Shown: positions 14,756 through 22,058, counted from the first letter of the stretch. The stretch is DNA of 64,000 nucleotides from Lysobacter_C viscosus (GCF_046600715.1 NZ_JBJMAV010000010.1:1-64000), one strand, 5' to 3'. A program made the numbers and translations. Notes: generated from the sequence alone by a model not told the origin.

Positions 14756-15271
14756 ATGCGGGTAGTTCTACTGGTTCTTGTGGTTCTGTTCGGCTTTGGG
14801 GCAGCTGGCCTGTGGCTGCTTCTGATCGCAACTGATACGAGCGTGAAGCGCACATACACGTCGCTGGCGGAGGCTCGCGCCCCGGGCGGCGCCATCGCGC
14901 ACGGCTGGCTGCCGGATTTGCTCCCCTCGTCCAGCCGTAGCATTTACACGCATAACGATTTGGATCACGGCGGGTCTGTCGGGCACTTTGAGTTCAACCC
15001 TCAAGAGGCCCCGGACCTCTTCTCCAGGTTCAAACCGGGCGCCCCTAGCGCCTCGCCTTATGTCGGCTGGCAGGACTCAGTCGCTGCGGAGCGCAGGAAG
15101 GGAAACACCCTACTTTGGCATCAAGAGGAGGGGCAAACATGGTCACTCTTCTGCGAAATGCGCAAGGGTCGGTGCGAGTATGTAATGTGGCAGCTCATAC
15201 GGCTAACAATTCGTCCAAGCCGACGCCGCTTCGCGGCGCGGCGTAACTCAGGTGTTAGGCGGTACTGCTGA
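14756..15271 (+). CDS. Membrane-anchored cassette protein that reads through attC
   Basis: 171 residues as drawn. N-terminal helix 3-25 (VVLLVLVVLFGFGAAGLWLLL), then an exported domain with LAEARAPGGAIAHGWLPDLLP, DHGGSVGHFEF and a late CEMRKGRCEY pair. No stop occurs before attC: the frame crosses it as LTIRPSRRRFAAR and stops five codons into the next cassette (TGA 15269-15271). About 148 residues are native and the rest is supplied by attC and the neighbour. Confidence 0.65.
   Translation: MRVVLLVLVVLFGFGAAGLWLLLIATDTSVKRTYTSLAEARAPGGAIAHGWLPDLLPSSSRSIYTHNDLDHGGSVGHFEFNPQEAPDLFSRFKPGAPSASPYVGWQDSVAAERRKGNTLLWHQEEGQTWSLFCEMRKGRCEYVMWQLIRLTIRPSRRRFAARRNSGVRRYC
15202..15260 (+). repeat. attC site 36
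   Basis: R'' gctaac, R' gttaggc; one arm base differs (ggcgtaac in place of ggcttaac). Confidence 0.94.
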
Positions 15272-15552
15272 TAGCTGTTCGGCAGTCGCTCCGTCGGCCG
15301 CTGGCTCGCCAACGTGTCGTGCGTCGCGGGCTCATCCGGCGCCGGCTCCGGCCGCTCTCCTTCGGCGACATCTTGCTACTGGCCCTACACCGGCTTGGCC
15401 GCTCGGCTCAATCATTGCGGAGCCATCTTCGGCGGCATGTCGCCATGCGGGTTCCGAGTAAAGCGCCGGTCGGCCTGGGCTGCTAATGTTCCAGCTCACG
15501 GGTGGTGTGGGCCTCGCGGCTGCAACTTCTGCAGGCATCCGCGGCAGCACCA
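15261..15552 (+). repeat. Gene-free repeated cassette, copy 11
   Basis: A-type copy and the rightmost member of the family. None is seen beyond it, in the part of the array where attC sites decay. Confidence 0.8.
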
Positions 15553-15611
15553 CCTAACTAGTCATTCAAGCCGAACCCGCTTCGCGGGTCGGCTTAATTC
15601 TGGTGTTAGGC
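15553..15611 (+). repeat. attC site 37
   Basis: R'' cctaac with tagtcatt spacer, R' gttaggc. Confidence 0.95.
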
Positions 15612-15626
15612 CGCTCAGGAGAACTC

Positions 15627-16040
15627 ATGCGTCTTGCTAGTTTCATGGTCCTACTTGCCGCACTAGTAGGCTGCGCTGGCATCGACCATGGCGTTGAGTG
15701 GAAAGATGGCAATTTTGAGGTTGCCTGGACAGACCTCACCTCGAACACCTCGTTGGCCTTCCGCGAAGGCGGATCGAGTTATACCGTCATAGTCGAGCCT
15801 TGCATTTCAGCGGTCGGCTCCAACGAGGATGTAGTGGTCGTAGAGCAGGTCGCGCCTAGCACCGGGACCTCCACTTTCTATGTCCTCCACAAGTCGCTAT
15901 ACGGGTCGCCAGCTAAGGCGCCGAAGGGGTCCGTTGTCGGTCCACTGTCGGCTTCGGCGTATGCTTCTCTGCAGGCAAACCGAGTCATGCCGGCACTGCA
16001 AGAGGTCCTTCCCCGGGCGGTCTGCCGGGGAGCGGCCTAA
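15627..16040 (+). CDS. Cassette lipoprotein
   Basis: 137 residues. AGGAGA lies six bases upstream of ATG 15627, a good ribosome site. The signal MRLASFMVLLAALVGC has its lipobox cysteine at residue 16. The mature domain has EWKDGNFEVAWTDL, a single EPCISAVG cysteine and a final AVCRGAA. The stop is in attC. Family unknown; likely an envelope protein. Confidence 0.7.
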   Translation: MRLASFMVLLAALVGCAGIDHGVEWKDGNFEVAWTDLTSNTSLAFREGGSSYTVIVEPCISAVGSNEDVVVVEQVAPSTGTSTFYVLHKSLYGSPAKAPKGSVVGPLSASAYASLQANRVMPALQEVLPRAVCRGAA

Positions 16041-16094
16041 CAATTCGTCCAAGCCGACGCCGCTTCGCGGCGCGGCTTAAATCAGGTGTTAGGC
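16035..16094 (+). repeat. attC site 38
   Basis: R'' gcctaac, R' gttaggc, with aaatcagg in the right spacer. Confidence 0.94.
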
Positions 16095-16114
16095 CTGCTC
16101 GGGAGCATTGCGTG

Positions 16115-16363
16115 ATGGGTACAATGTTTTGGGTCCGCCGCTACCTGGTCGTATTTGCTGGAACATTCGTGATCATCGTCTTGGCACACCTCGCTCGGGG
16201 GAGGACGCTCGATCATGCGACTACTGAGGGAGCGATTTGGGCTCTTCTGTCGGCCTCGGTGTTTACTGCCGCGCGCATCTACCAATCTAAGCGCGGCCAG
16301 CATTGCGCCGTCTGCCGTGATACGCCAGAGTTCAAGGATCCACAATCCGGGCCGCAGGCCTAA
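16115..16363 (+). CDS. Two-helix cassette membrane protein with a chromosomal relative
   Basis: 82 residues from ATG 16115 (GTG 16112 is also possible). Helices at about 7-27 (YLVVFAGTFVIIVLAHLA) and 38-54. The layout FWVRRYLVVFAG ... AIWALLSASVFTAARIYQSKRG is clearly related to the 69-residue protein at 36533 (FWLKRFVVALLV ... ALWGALSAALFTLIGYLRYRRD). The C-terminal tail CAVCRDTPE adds a CxxC. Function unknown. Confidence 0.7.
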   Translation: MGTMFWVRRYLVVFAGTFVIIVLAHLARGRTLDHATTEGAIWALLSASVFTAARIYQSKRGQHCAVCRDTPEFKDPQSGPQA

Positions 16364-16417
16364 CAACTCAATCAAGCCGAACTTGCGTCGCAAGTCGGCT
16401 TATCTCGGACATTAGGC
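16358..16417 (+). repeat. attC site 39 (R' altered to attaggc)
   Basis: R'' gcctaac is normal but R' reads attaggc, changing the G next to the cleavage point. The arms (AACTTGCGTCGCAAGT) are also a new class. From here rightwards cores are frequently imperfect. Confidence 0.88.
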
Positions 16418-16421
16418 CGCT

Positions 16422-16763
16422 ATGACACGACTCATGATCTGTGCGGTTATAGCTTCCGTTTTGAGCGCGTGCAGCTCTAGCACTCCGGTCGCCTTTCACA
16501 ACACCAGTGGGCATCGCCTGGAGAGTGTCGTGCTCTCTGGCAGCGGCTTCGAGGCTAGTTTGGGAGCCGTTGCTCCAAGCCAATCAAGCACTGCCCACGT
16601 CTACCCGTCTGGCGAGTCCGGCTTGGCGGTGAGCTTCTCCGCCAACGGCCGGGAGTACTCCTACGAGCCACAGGACTACTTTGAGGGAGGCGGCAGCTAT
16701 AAGGTATCGGCCAAAGTCAACCACGACCTGACGGTGGCGGTGGCTTCGGAGATCGGGCCGTAG
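16422..16763 (+). CDS. Cassette lipoprotein
   Basis: 113 residues. The signal sequence ends VLSAC with Cys17. The mature domain (VAFHNTSGHRLESVVLSGSG, then SLGAVAPSQSS, then GLAVSFSANGREYSYEPQDYFEGGGSY) has the alternating pattern of a small immunoglobulin-like beta sandwich. The stop precedes attC. An envelope location is well supported; function is not known. Confidence 0.7.
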   Translation: MTRLMICAVIASVLSACSSSTPVAFHNTSGHRLESVVLSGSGFEASLGAVAPSQSSTAHVYPSGESGLAVSFSANGREYSYEPQDYFEGGGSYKVSAKVNHDLTVAVASEIGP

Positions 16764-16773
16764 TGGGGTCGCG

Positions 16774-16833
16774 GCCTAACAATTCATTCAAGCCGACGCC
16801 GCTTCGCGGTTCAGCTTAATTCAGGCGTTTGGC
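16774..16833 (+). repeat. attC site 40 (R' gtttggc)
   Basis: R'' gcctaac, right arm GCGGTTCAGC mismatches the left arm, R' gtttggc. Confidence 0.88.
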
Positions 16834-16851
16834 GCTTTGGAGAATGCTGGT

Positions 16852-17238
16852 ATGTCGGCTAGTAGCGTCCAAGAGATCTCAGGCATCGGACAGATCGCTG
16901 TGACGGTCAGTGACGTCAACGCTGCGCTCGCCTTCTACAGAGATGCGCTGGGATTGAAATTCTTGTTCAGCGCCGGTCCAAATCTTGCCTTCTTGGACGC
17001 GGGCGGTGTCCGCCTCATGCTGACCACGCCGCAGGGCTCCGGTAGCGTTGGACACAACTCAGTTGTCTACTTCAAGGTGTCAGAAATAGAAGCTGCGCAC
17101 CAGGCTATTGTTGACCGCGGCGCCGTTAGCGAGCGGGCCCCTCAACTGGCTGCAACATTGCCGGACCATCAGCTTTGGACTGGATTCTTGCGTGATCCAG
17201 ACGGAAACTTGGTTGGCCTCATGGAAGAGAAACGGTAA
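16852..17238 (+). CDS. VOC (glyoxalase/bleomycin resistance fold) protein
   Basis: 128 residues from ATG 16852 behind a GGAG nine bases upstream. Typical VOC features: GQIAVTVSDVNAALAFYRDALGL at the N-terminus, LDAGGVRLMLT, a central HNSVVYFKVSEIEAA, and the closing FLRDPDGNLVGLMEE with the metal-ligand glutamate region. The substrate cannot be told from sequence; relatives include lactoylglutathione lyases, dioxygenases and antibiotic-binding proteins. Confidence 0.85.
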   Translation: MSASSVQEISGIGQIAVTVSDVNAALAFYRDALGLKFLFSAGPNLAFLDAGGVRLMLTTPQGSGSVGHNSVVYFKVSEIEAAHQAIVDRGAVSERAPQLAATLPDHQLWTGFLRDPDGNLVGLMEEKR

Positions 17239-17251
17239 TGCTCGCTTGCGG

Positions 17252-17311
17252 GCCTAACAATTCATTCAATCCGATGCCGTTTCGCGGCACGGGTTAATTC
17301 AGGCTTCAGGC
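17252..17311 (+). repeat. attC site 41 (degenerate R')
   Basis: R'' gcctaac, CCGATGCC/GGCACGGG arms, R' decayed to cttcaggc. Confidence 0.85.
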
Positions 17312-17322
17312 GCGTGGAGTCT

Positions 17323-17682
17323 ATGGAAAACCTGTTTCGAGTCGTCTCTGCTGCCGAGCTTGCAATAGCAACAGCCTCAGGCGTGGTTCCTCGTTGCCCG
17401 TCGGACGAGCGCAGCGACCGCGTGCATTTAAACCTACGTGAGGATGTGGCTACGGTTGCCAACCTGTATTTCACGCCAGGCGAGGCACCTGTGGTGCTGG
17501 AAATCCGACGCACCGATATTGCGGAAGATCTGGCTTTTGCACCTCCCACGGAGGACAAGCCGTTCCACCAGGTCACACTCACCCGTCCAAACATCTTATT
17601 TTCTTCGGTTGTCGCAGTGCACCCGTTCGAAACTGTTGAACTCAATGGCGTGCCCGGGTTCAAGTTCCCGGCGGGCGCCTAA
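17323..17682 (+). CDS. DUF952-like cassette protein
   Basis: 119 residues from ATG 17323 (GTG 17314 possible). The order FRVVSAAELAIATASGVV, then DRVHLNLREDVATVANLYF, then APVVLEIRRTDIAEDL, then PFHQVTLTRPNILFSSVV follows DUF952, whose hallmark is a conserved His-Leu segment (here VHLNL) and a late histidine (FHQV). The activity of the family is not known to me. Stop in attC. Confidence 0.6.
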   Translation: MENLFRVVSAAELAIATASGVVPRCPSDERSDRVHLNLREDVATVANLYFTPGEAPVVLEIRRTDIAEDLAFAPPTEDKPFHQVTLTRPNILFSSVVAVHPFETVELNGVPGFKFPAGA

Positions 17683-17736
17683 CAATCCATTCAAGCCGAT
17701 GCTGCTGGGCGGCGCGGCTTAACTCAGGTGTTAGGA
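17677..17736 (+). repeat. attC site 42
   Basis: R'' gcctaac, R' gttagga; the central loop CTGCTGGGCGGC departs from the usual CTTCGCGG. Confidence 0.88.
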
Positions 17737-17749
17737 CGCACAAGTTGCG

Positions 17750-18190
17750 ATGGACTCTCATATGCTTCGAGATCCTTATTGGAACGCTCTCGTACCCGAA
17801 CTCACGGTCGACCAGATTGAAGTCTCACTTCGCTTCTACACAACTGCCGGCTTCTCTGTTCGATTTCAGCGAGACGCCCCCCCATTCGCCTACCTTGAAC
17901 TCGGGCAAGCTCAGCTGATGTTGGAACAACAGCACGAGCGCGGATGGAATGTAACTCCTCTTGATCGCCCGCTTGGGCGAGGTATTAACTTGCAAATCGA
18001 GGTCCCTGACGCCAATGCGGTCCGTTCTGCCTTGGTGGCTACCGGCGTGACCATCTTTAGAGAGGTCAAGGACACGTGGTACTCGGTCACGCCCAATGTA
18101 CAAAAAGGGCAGCGCGAGTTGCTCGTTCAAGACCCGGATGGCTACCTACTTCGTTTCGCACAACATCTGGGGAGTCGGGGTACGGCCTAG
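17750..18190 (+). CDS. Bleomycin-resistance-type VOC protein
   Basis: 146 residues from ATG 17750. LVPELTVDQIEVSLRFYTTAGF, FAYLELGQAQLMLEQ, GRGINLQIEVPDANAV and the closing LLVQDPDGYLLRFAQHLG closely follow bleomycin-family binding proteins of the VOC superfamily. True Ble proteins sequester the drug as dimers; whether this one binds a glycopeptide antibiotic or catalyses a reaction is undetermined. Confidence 0.85.
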   Translation: MDSHMLRDPYWNALVPELTVDQIEVSLRFYTTAGFSVRFQRDAPPFAYLELGQAQLMLEQQHERGWNVTPLDRPLGRGINLQIEVPDANAVRSALVATGVTIFREVKDTWYSVTPNVQKGQRELLVQDPDGYLLRFAQHLGSRGTA

Positions 18191-18296
18191 CAATTCGTTC
18201 AAGCCGAACCTGCTTCGTTCCGGCAAGGGCGCGGCAGAAAAAGCTCGCCACGCCGTCACCTGCACTACGCACGTCGGCTTGACTCAGGTGTTAGGA
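18185..18296 (+). repeat. attC site 43 (long, degenerate)
   Basis: R'' gcctagc, R' gttagga, 112 bp with a long insertion between the arms. Confidence 0.83.
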
Positions 18297-18322
18297 CTCG
18301 CACCATTAATTTGGAGAGGCGA

Positions 18323-18817
18323 ATGAAAGTCCTTACGGCCCTGGTGGCCGCAATGCTCGCAGTCCCTGTCTTCGCCTCCGGCACAGAGGGCCCCGACGCC
18401 TCGACCGGCGAAACGCTTCACGCAACGGTTGCGGCGCTGGATTCGGCGGCATTTGATGCCTTCAACCGGTGCAGCGACCCGGCGCAACTTGAAAGGCACA
18501 CAGGCTACTTCGCCGAAGACGTCGAGTTCTATCACGACACGGGCGGAGTCACGTGGAGCCGCGACGAGATGTTGGCAAATACCAGGAAGTACGTATGTGG
18601 CAACTTCAGCCGGGAGCTGATGCCTGACACACTTCAGGTTCACCCCATCAAGGACTTCGGCGCCATCTCGCAGGGCTCGCACCGTTTCTGTCAATTCGCG
18701 AGCGGAAAGTGCGAGGGCGTAGCTGACTTCACAATGATCTGGCGGCATAAGGACGGCGTTTGGCAGCTAACCCGCGTGCTTAGCTACGGCCATCGGGCTG
18801 CGGGCAGCGAGCCCTAA
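18323..18817 (+). CDS. Secreted NTF2/SnoaL-like protein
   Basis: 164 residues. ATG 18323 follows GGAGAGG; an in-frame TTG twelve bases upstream is rejected because it would lie in that ribosome site. Signal peptide 1-19 (LTALVAAMLAVPVFASG). The mature domain has HATVAALDSAAFDAFNRC, YFAEDVEFYHDTGGVTWSRDEM and a closing WRHKDGVWQLTRVLSY, which is the pattern of DUF4440/SnoaL-type NTF2 folds. It is probably periplasmic; ligand or reaction unknown. Confidence 0.75.
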   Translation: MKVLTALVAAMLAVPVFASGTEGPDASTGETLHATVAALDSAAFDAFNRCSDPAQLERHTGYFAEDVEFYHDTGGVTWSRDEMLANTRKYVCGNFSRELMPDTLQVHPIKDFGAISQGSHRFCQFASGKCEGVADFTMIWRHKDGVWQLTRVLSYGHRAAGSEP

Positions 18818-18871
18818 CAATTCGCCCAAGCCGACGCCGCTTCGTGGCGCGGTTGAACTCAGGTGTCAGGC
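18812..18871 (+). repeat. attC site 44 (R' gtcaggc)
   Basis: R'' ccctaac, mismatched arms (CTTCGTGGCGCGGTTGAAC), R' gtcaggc. Confidence 0.85.
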
Positions 18872-19135
18872 CGCTCATCGTGGAGACCGGGCACATTGAC
18901 CGATCACACTACGCACCTCGACGAGGCGGATGCCGGTTGCCCAGTCCAAACCCGCCTTCCAGCCAGTAGCAGCCCTTCAAGTGGCTCCTACGTCGCTTGG
19001 AGGCAGTGGAGGCCCGGCCCGACAGCGCGTAGTCGGGTTCGTGCCCTGCCCGTGTCGGGTCCGTGTCGTCACGGAAGGCAGGCGTGCGGCAGGATGATGG
19101 CCGGAACCCAAGGCAACAGATTCCGAGGAGCACCC
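18872..19135 (+). other. 264-bp leader of the HTH-DUF805 gene
   Basis: No gene is supported here. This is much longer than the usual few-base cassette leader, so the downstream regulator may have its own promoter, but I see no convincing -35/-10 pair. The end carries a CCGAGGAG ribosome site. Confidence 0.4.
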
Positions 19136-19684
19136 ATGCACATCAATAGCGCCCGACTTCGAGAGCTCCGTGCCGCCCGCCAATGGTCACAGGAGCAATT
19201 GTCCAATCTGAGCGGCCTGCACCTTCGGACCATCCAGCGCCTAGAATCAGGCGCAAGAATCTCGACTGAGTCCTTGCGGGCACTGGCTGCCGTCTTCGAG
19301 GTGCCGGCCGAGACGCTGCTGGTGGGCGATCCGGCACCCAGCCAGCCGGCCCTTAAAGCAATGCGCGAAGGCGTGATGCGTAGCCTGGAATTCACCGGCA
19401 TCACCCCACCTGCGGACTTCTGGTGGTTCGCGCTCGCCGTGACCATGGTACTGGCACTCGCCTCGCTGTTCGCCGAGGCCGTCGGCCCCCTGCCGCTGCA
19501 AATGGCTTCGTTGCTGGTGTTACTGCCGTGGATCGCGGCCTGCACTCGCCGCCTGCGCGACGCCGGCTTCAATCCTTGGTGGCAGCTCATCAGCTTGGCG
19601 CCGGTAGGCGGCATCCTAGTGCTGCTCTATCTCCTCACCTATCCGACCAAAGCAATGGAGCCAACGCAGCCGATCCCGCGCTGA
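19136..19684 (+). CDS. XRE-type HTH regulator fused to a DUF805-like membrane domain
   Basis: 182 residues. ATG 19136 follows CGAGGAG. Residues 3-58 form an XRE helix-turn-helix (LRELRAARQWSQEQLSNLSG, LHLRTIQRLESGARISTESL). From about residue 95 there are hydrophobic segments with CTRRLRDAGFNPWWQL, the R-x-x-D-x-G-x-x-x-W signature of DUF805 membrane proteins. A DNA-binding domain tethered to the membrane suggests sensing of an envelope signal; targets are unknown. Confidence 0.8.
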   Translation: MHINSARLRELRAARQWSQEQLSNLSGLHLRTIQRLESGARISTESLRALAAVFEVPAETLLVGDPAPSQPALKAMREGVMRSLEFTGITPPADFWWFALAVTMVLALASLFAEAVGPLPLQMASLLVLLPWIAACTRRLRDAGFNPWWQLISLAPVGGILVLLYLLTYPTKAMEPTQPIPR

Positions 19685-19707
19685 TACCTCCACAACCAGA
19701 CTCCGCG

Positions 19708-19767
19708 GTCTAACAATTGGTCCAAGCCGAAACCGCTTCGCGGCGCGGCTTAACCCGGGTATTAGCC
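19708..19767 (+). repeat. attC site 45 (R' attagcc)
   Basis: R'' gtctaac, spacer aattgg, R' attagcc. Confidence 0.85.
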
Positions 19768-19869
19768 GGCGTGCCCTGTCCTCAATGGAAGCTCCGTTCT
19801 TCTGCTTGAGGGGCCAATACTCCTCGCAGTTTGCCTTAATTAAACTGCCCACTCCAAGCAGGAGCCTCC

Positions 19870-20230
19870 ATGAAATCCGCCCCCCCGGGAAATTGAGCTC
19901 GAAGGTAAGAGACTGGCTGAGATTGGCGATTTGGCAACTCAAATTGAGACTGACGTCCTGCGCCACGCAGGCCAAATATTACGCGAGCTATATGGTGAAG
20001 ACAGCGATTCCCATGACGTCAAGAGTGTCCGTGTTTATCCCAATAACACAAGAATTGCAATTCTAAACGAACGCGCACAAGTTATTGGAGTTTGGGAACC
20101 CCCCCCCCCGGTGTCTGCCGCAGAGCGAGGCGAGGTGAGAAATTCGACTAGGGCCGCAGCCTCCCAGTTCGTCCAAGCCGAAGCCGCTTCGCGGCTCGGC
20201 CTAACTCAGGCATTAGGTCCCAAGAGGTAA
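19870..20230 (+). pseudogene. Cassette gene interrupted at a C7 tract, with a C11 tract near its end
   Basis: A CAGGAG ribosome site precedes ATG 19870. The frame MKSAPPGN stops at once because the run of seven C at 19880-19886 is one base too long. With six C the frame would continue as EIELEGKRLAEIGD, through ATQIETDVLRHAGQILRELYG and YPNNTRIAILNERAQVIGVWE. An 11-base C run follows at 20099-20109, after which the frame runs through a degenerate attC to TAA 20228-20230. The product would be a ~90-residue soluble protein plus tail. Slippage at C tracts or sequencing error are both possible. Confidence 0.55.
20159..20218 (+). repeat. attC site 46 (degenerate both cores)
   Basis: R'' decayed to gcctccc, arms GAAGCC/GGCTCGGCC, R' attaggt. 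Confidence 0.78.
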
Positions 20231-20231
20231 C

Positions 20232-20900
20232 ACGACAGCAGTCGTATTTCTTCCGGGCCTAGACGACACCGCGACCCTGCTCGAAGACTTCTGCGCCAGT
20301 CTCGGTGCTCTAGGCGTCCTTGTCCGTGCCGTAGCTCACCCGGTGGATCGCCCCTGGGCTACAGCGAACTGGAGCCACTTGTGCGGGCGCAGCTCCCCTC
20401 TTACGGGCCATTCGTCGAACTAGGAGAGTCGTTCAACGGACCGCTGGCCATTCGTATTGCTGCAGCCTCTCCGCGGGGCTTAGCCGGGTTTTTCCTGTCC
20501 ACCACCTTTGCCCGTGCACCGGTGCCGACCATGTCTCCATTAGGCCCGCTCATGCGCTTCGCGCCGGCCAAGCCTCCCCTGCCGCTGCTGTCTTGGGCTC
20601 TCCCAGCCCGTGGGCTACCCCGAAACTGCAAGGCAAGCTTGCTCGGTCAGTCCCGCTGTACCGCGGGCACGCGCGGCGAGGCCAGAAGCGCCGACGTCTT
20701 GGCTCTTCTCCCGTCAGTGAAGGTTCCCGTGCTGCAGCTGGTGGCTGAGCAAGATCGCCTGCTGCCGCCTTCGGCCGCTGCCGCCTTGGCCCGGGGTCTG
20801 CACGCTTGTCGCACAGTCCAGGTGCTTGGGCCGCACCTACTGCTCCAAACCGCTACGCAACCGTGTGCCCAAGAGGTAGCGCATTTGCGCAAGGCTCGGG
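20232..20900 (+). pseudogene. Alpha/beta hydrolase pseudogene
   Basis: The N-terminus reads TAVVFLPGLDDTATLLEDFC but starts at ACG (20232) where ATG is expected, seven bases after an AAGAGG ribosome site. A frame change near 20350 (CGCCCCTGGGC) leads into LEPLVRAQLPSYGPFVELGESFNG, which holds the probable nucleophile Ser in GESFNG. The C-terminal part has KVPVLQLVAEQDRLLPPSA and a late GPHLLLQ histidine region, the usual order of the catalytic Asp and His in this fold. A lost start and at least one frameshift make it non-functional. Confidence 0.7.
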
Positions 20901-20960
20901 CCCTAACAATTCGTCCAAGCCGAAGCCGCTTCGCGTCTCGGTTTAAATCGGGTGTTAGGC
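20901..20960 (+). repeat. attC site 47
   Basis: R'' ccctaac, R' gttaggc, right arm mutated (GCGTCTCGGTTTAAATC). Confidence 0.88.
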
Positions 20961-21031
20961 CGCTTTGGAGCGTCTCACCGTCTGAGACCATCGCATGCCA
21001 CGGTATCGTTCCCTCAATAGTGACAGCATCA

Positions 21032-21340
21032 ATGAATTCAACTGCACTCTTCATTATTCACAAGACCAAGCCCGGGAAGCGCGAAGAGGTAAAGAAGGTC
21101 TGGCTCAGGCACATGGCTCCTGCGATCCAAGACAACTCAGGGCATCTTGCATACTTCTATACATTTGACAGCAACGATCCGAATTCGATCTGCGCTTTTC
21201 AACACTACGAGTCTGAGCAAGCGGCCAAAGATTTCTTGTCGCACCCAAATTATCAGGCTTACTTGGTCGAAAGCCGGGAACTGCTGGAGCAAGAGCCGCG
21301 GATCATGTCTTTGGCCCCACAGTGGGTAAAATCCGCCTAA
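21032..21340 (+). CDS. ABM-type putative monooxygenase
   Basis: 102 residues from ATG 21032. The ferredoxin-like pattern STALFIIHKTKPGKREEVKKV, then GHLAYFYTFDSNDPNSICAFQHYES, then AAKDFLSHPNYQAYL is that of the antibiotic biosynthesis monooxygenase (ABM) domain. Family members oxidise polyketide quinones or degrade haem without cofactors; many are uncharacterised. The upstream hydrolase remnant is in the same frame across attC, but that join is accidental. Confidence 0.8.
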   Translation: MNSTALFIIHKTKPGKREEVKKVWLRHMAPAIQDNSGHLAYFYTFDSNDPNSICAFQHYESEQAAKDFLSHPNYQAYLVESRELLEQEPRIMSLAPQWVKSA

Positions 21341-21393
21341 CAATTCGTCCAAGCCGAAGCCGCTTCGCGGCGCCGCCCAACTCAAGTGGCGGG
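21335..21393 (+). repeat. attC site 48 (R' lost)
   Basis: R'' gcctaac and left arm are normal, but the right side has decayed to gccgcccaactcaagtggcgggtg. Confidence 0.75.
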
Positions 21394-21418
21394 TGTGACT
21401 GAAAGGATTCCGCTACCC

Positions 21419-21709
21419 GTGAGTCGACTAAAGCTCGCCCGCGTCCTCGCCGTTTCTGTGGTGCTGTTCGGGCTGGCGTTCTAAGGAGTTGGTGCCCGGC
21501 GCCGTTTCCTTCGCTTGGCTGGCGCCGCGTTCGCCATCGTCGTCATTCTTTCCCCTGACGTGACGCACATACGTGGGGCTCTTCAGCGCACAGCAGACAC
21601 ATTTCCGGCCTTATCGCTTCTGCTCACCGCATGGCACTTCGTCCGGCAGGACACACATATCACACCTAACAGTTCATTCATCCCGAAGCCGCTTCGTGGC
21701 TCGGCTTAA
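21419..21709 (+). pseudogene. Small membrane protein gene with an in-frame stop
   Basis: From GTG 21419 the frame reads SRLKLARVLAVSVVLFGLAF, a membrane helix, and hits TAA at 21482-21484. The same frame then reopens and continues as LRLAGAAFAIVVILSPDV and TFPALSLLLTAWHFV up to an attC-derived tail ending at 21709. A single nonsense change in a three-helix protein is the simplest reading; a TTG/GTG restart near 21490 behind AAGGAG is an alternative. Confidence 0.5.
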
Positions 21710-21723
21710 TTCAGGCGCCAGGC
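21664..21723 (+). repeat. attC site 49 (R' gccaggc)
   Basis: R'' cctaac, spacer agttcattcatccc, R' gccaggc. Confidence 0.83.
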
Positions 21724-21748
21724 CTCACAGACGGGTCAGGAGAAACGG

Positions 21749-21997
21749 ATGGATAACAACAAGCACTATTGGTTTCCCGCCAAGTCGTATGGCTGGGGCT
21801 GGGGCTTTCCCAAGACGTGGCAGGGCTGGTTGGTCCTGCTTGCCTACCTGGCGGGGATCGCTGCCGCAGTAGTGTTCGTGCGGCCTGAGGCACGTCCCAT
21901 CGAGTTCTATATGATTGTGGGTGCGCTTACCATTGCCCTGCTAATCGTCTGCTGGTTCAAGGGCGAGCCACCAAAGTGGCGATGGGGCCGCAACTGA
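21749..21997 (+). CDS. Two-helix cassette membrane protein
   Basis: 82 residues. AGGAGAAA lies just upstream of ATG 21749, a good ribosome site. An aromatic N-terminus (HYWFPAKSYGWGWGFPKTWQ) precedes helices at about 27-45 and 52-70. The C-terminus FKGEPPKWRWGRN is basic. The W/Y/G-rich lead sequence recurs in small bacterial membrane proteins I have seen annotated only as hypothetical. Confidence 0.75.
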   Translation: MDNNKHYWFPAKSYGWGWGFPKTWQGWLVLLAYLAGIAAAVVFVRPEARPIEFYMIVGALTIALLIVCWFKGEPPKWRWGRN

Positions 21998-21998
21998 G

Positions 21999-22058
21999 CC
22001 CTGACAACTCGTGCGATCAGACGCCGCTTTGCGGCGCGGCTTGCCTCAGGTGTTGGGC
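21999..22058 (+). repeat. attC site 50 (degenerate)
   Basis: R'' ccctgac, arms GACGCC/GGCGC retained, R' gttgggc. Confidence 0.83.

Noticed and set aside
18896..18924. Promoter upstream of the HTH-DUF805 gene (TTGACC)
   Set aside because: A reasonable -35 but the position 17 bases on (CGACGA) is no -10, so it was not listed.
20381..21340. Hydrolase-ABM fusion protein of 319 residues
   Set aside because: The two parts belong to different cassettes and are joined only by translation through an attC; the ABM gene has its own ATG at 21032.
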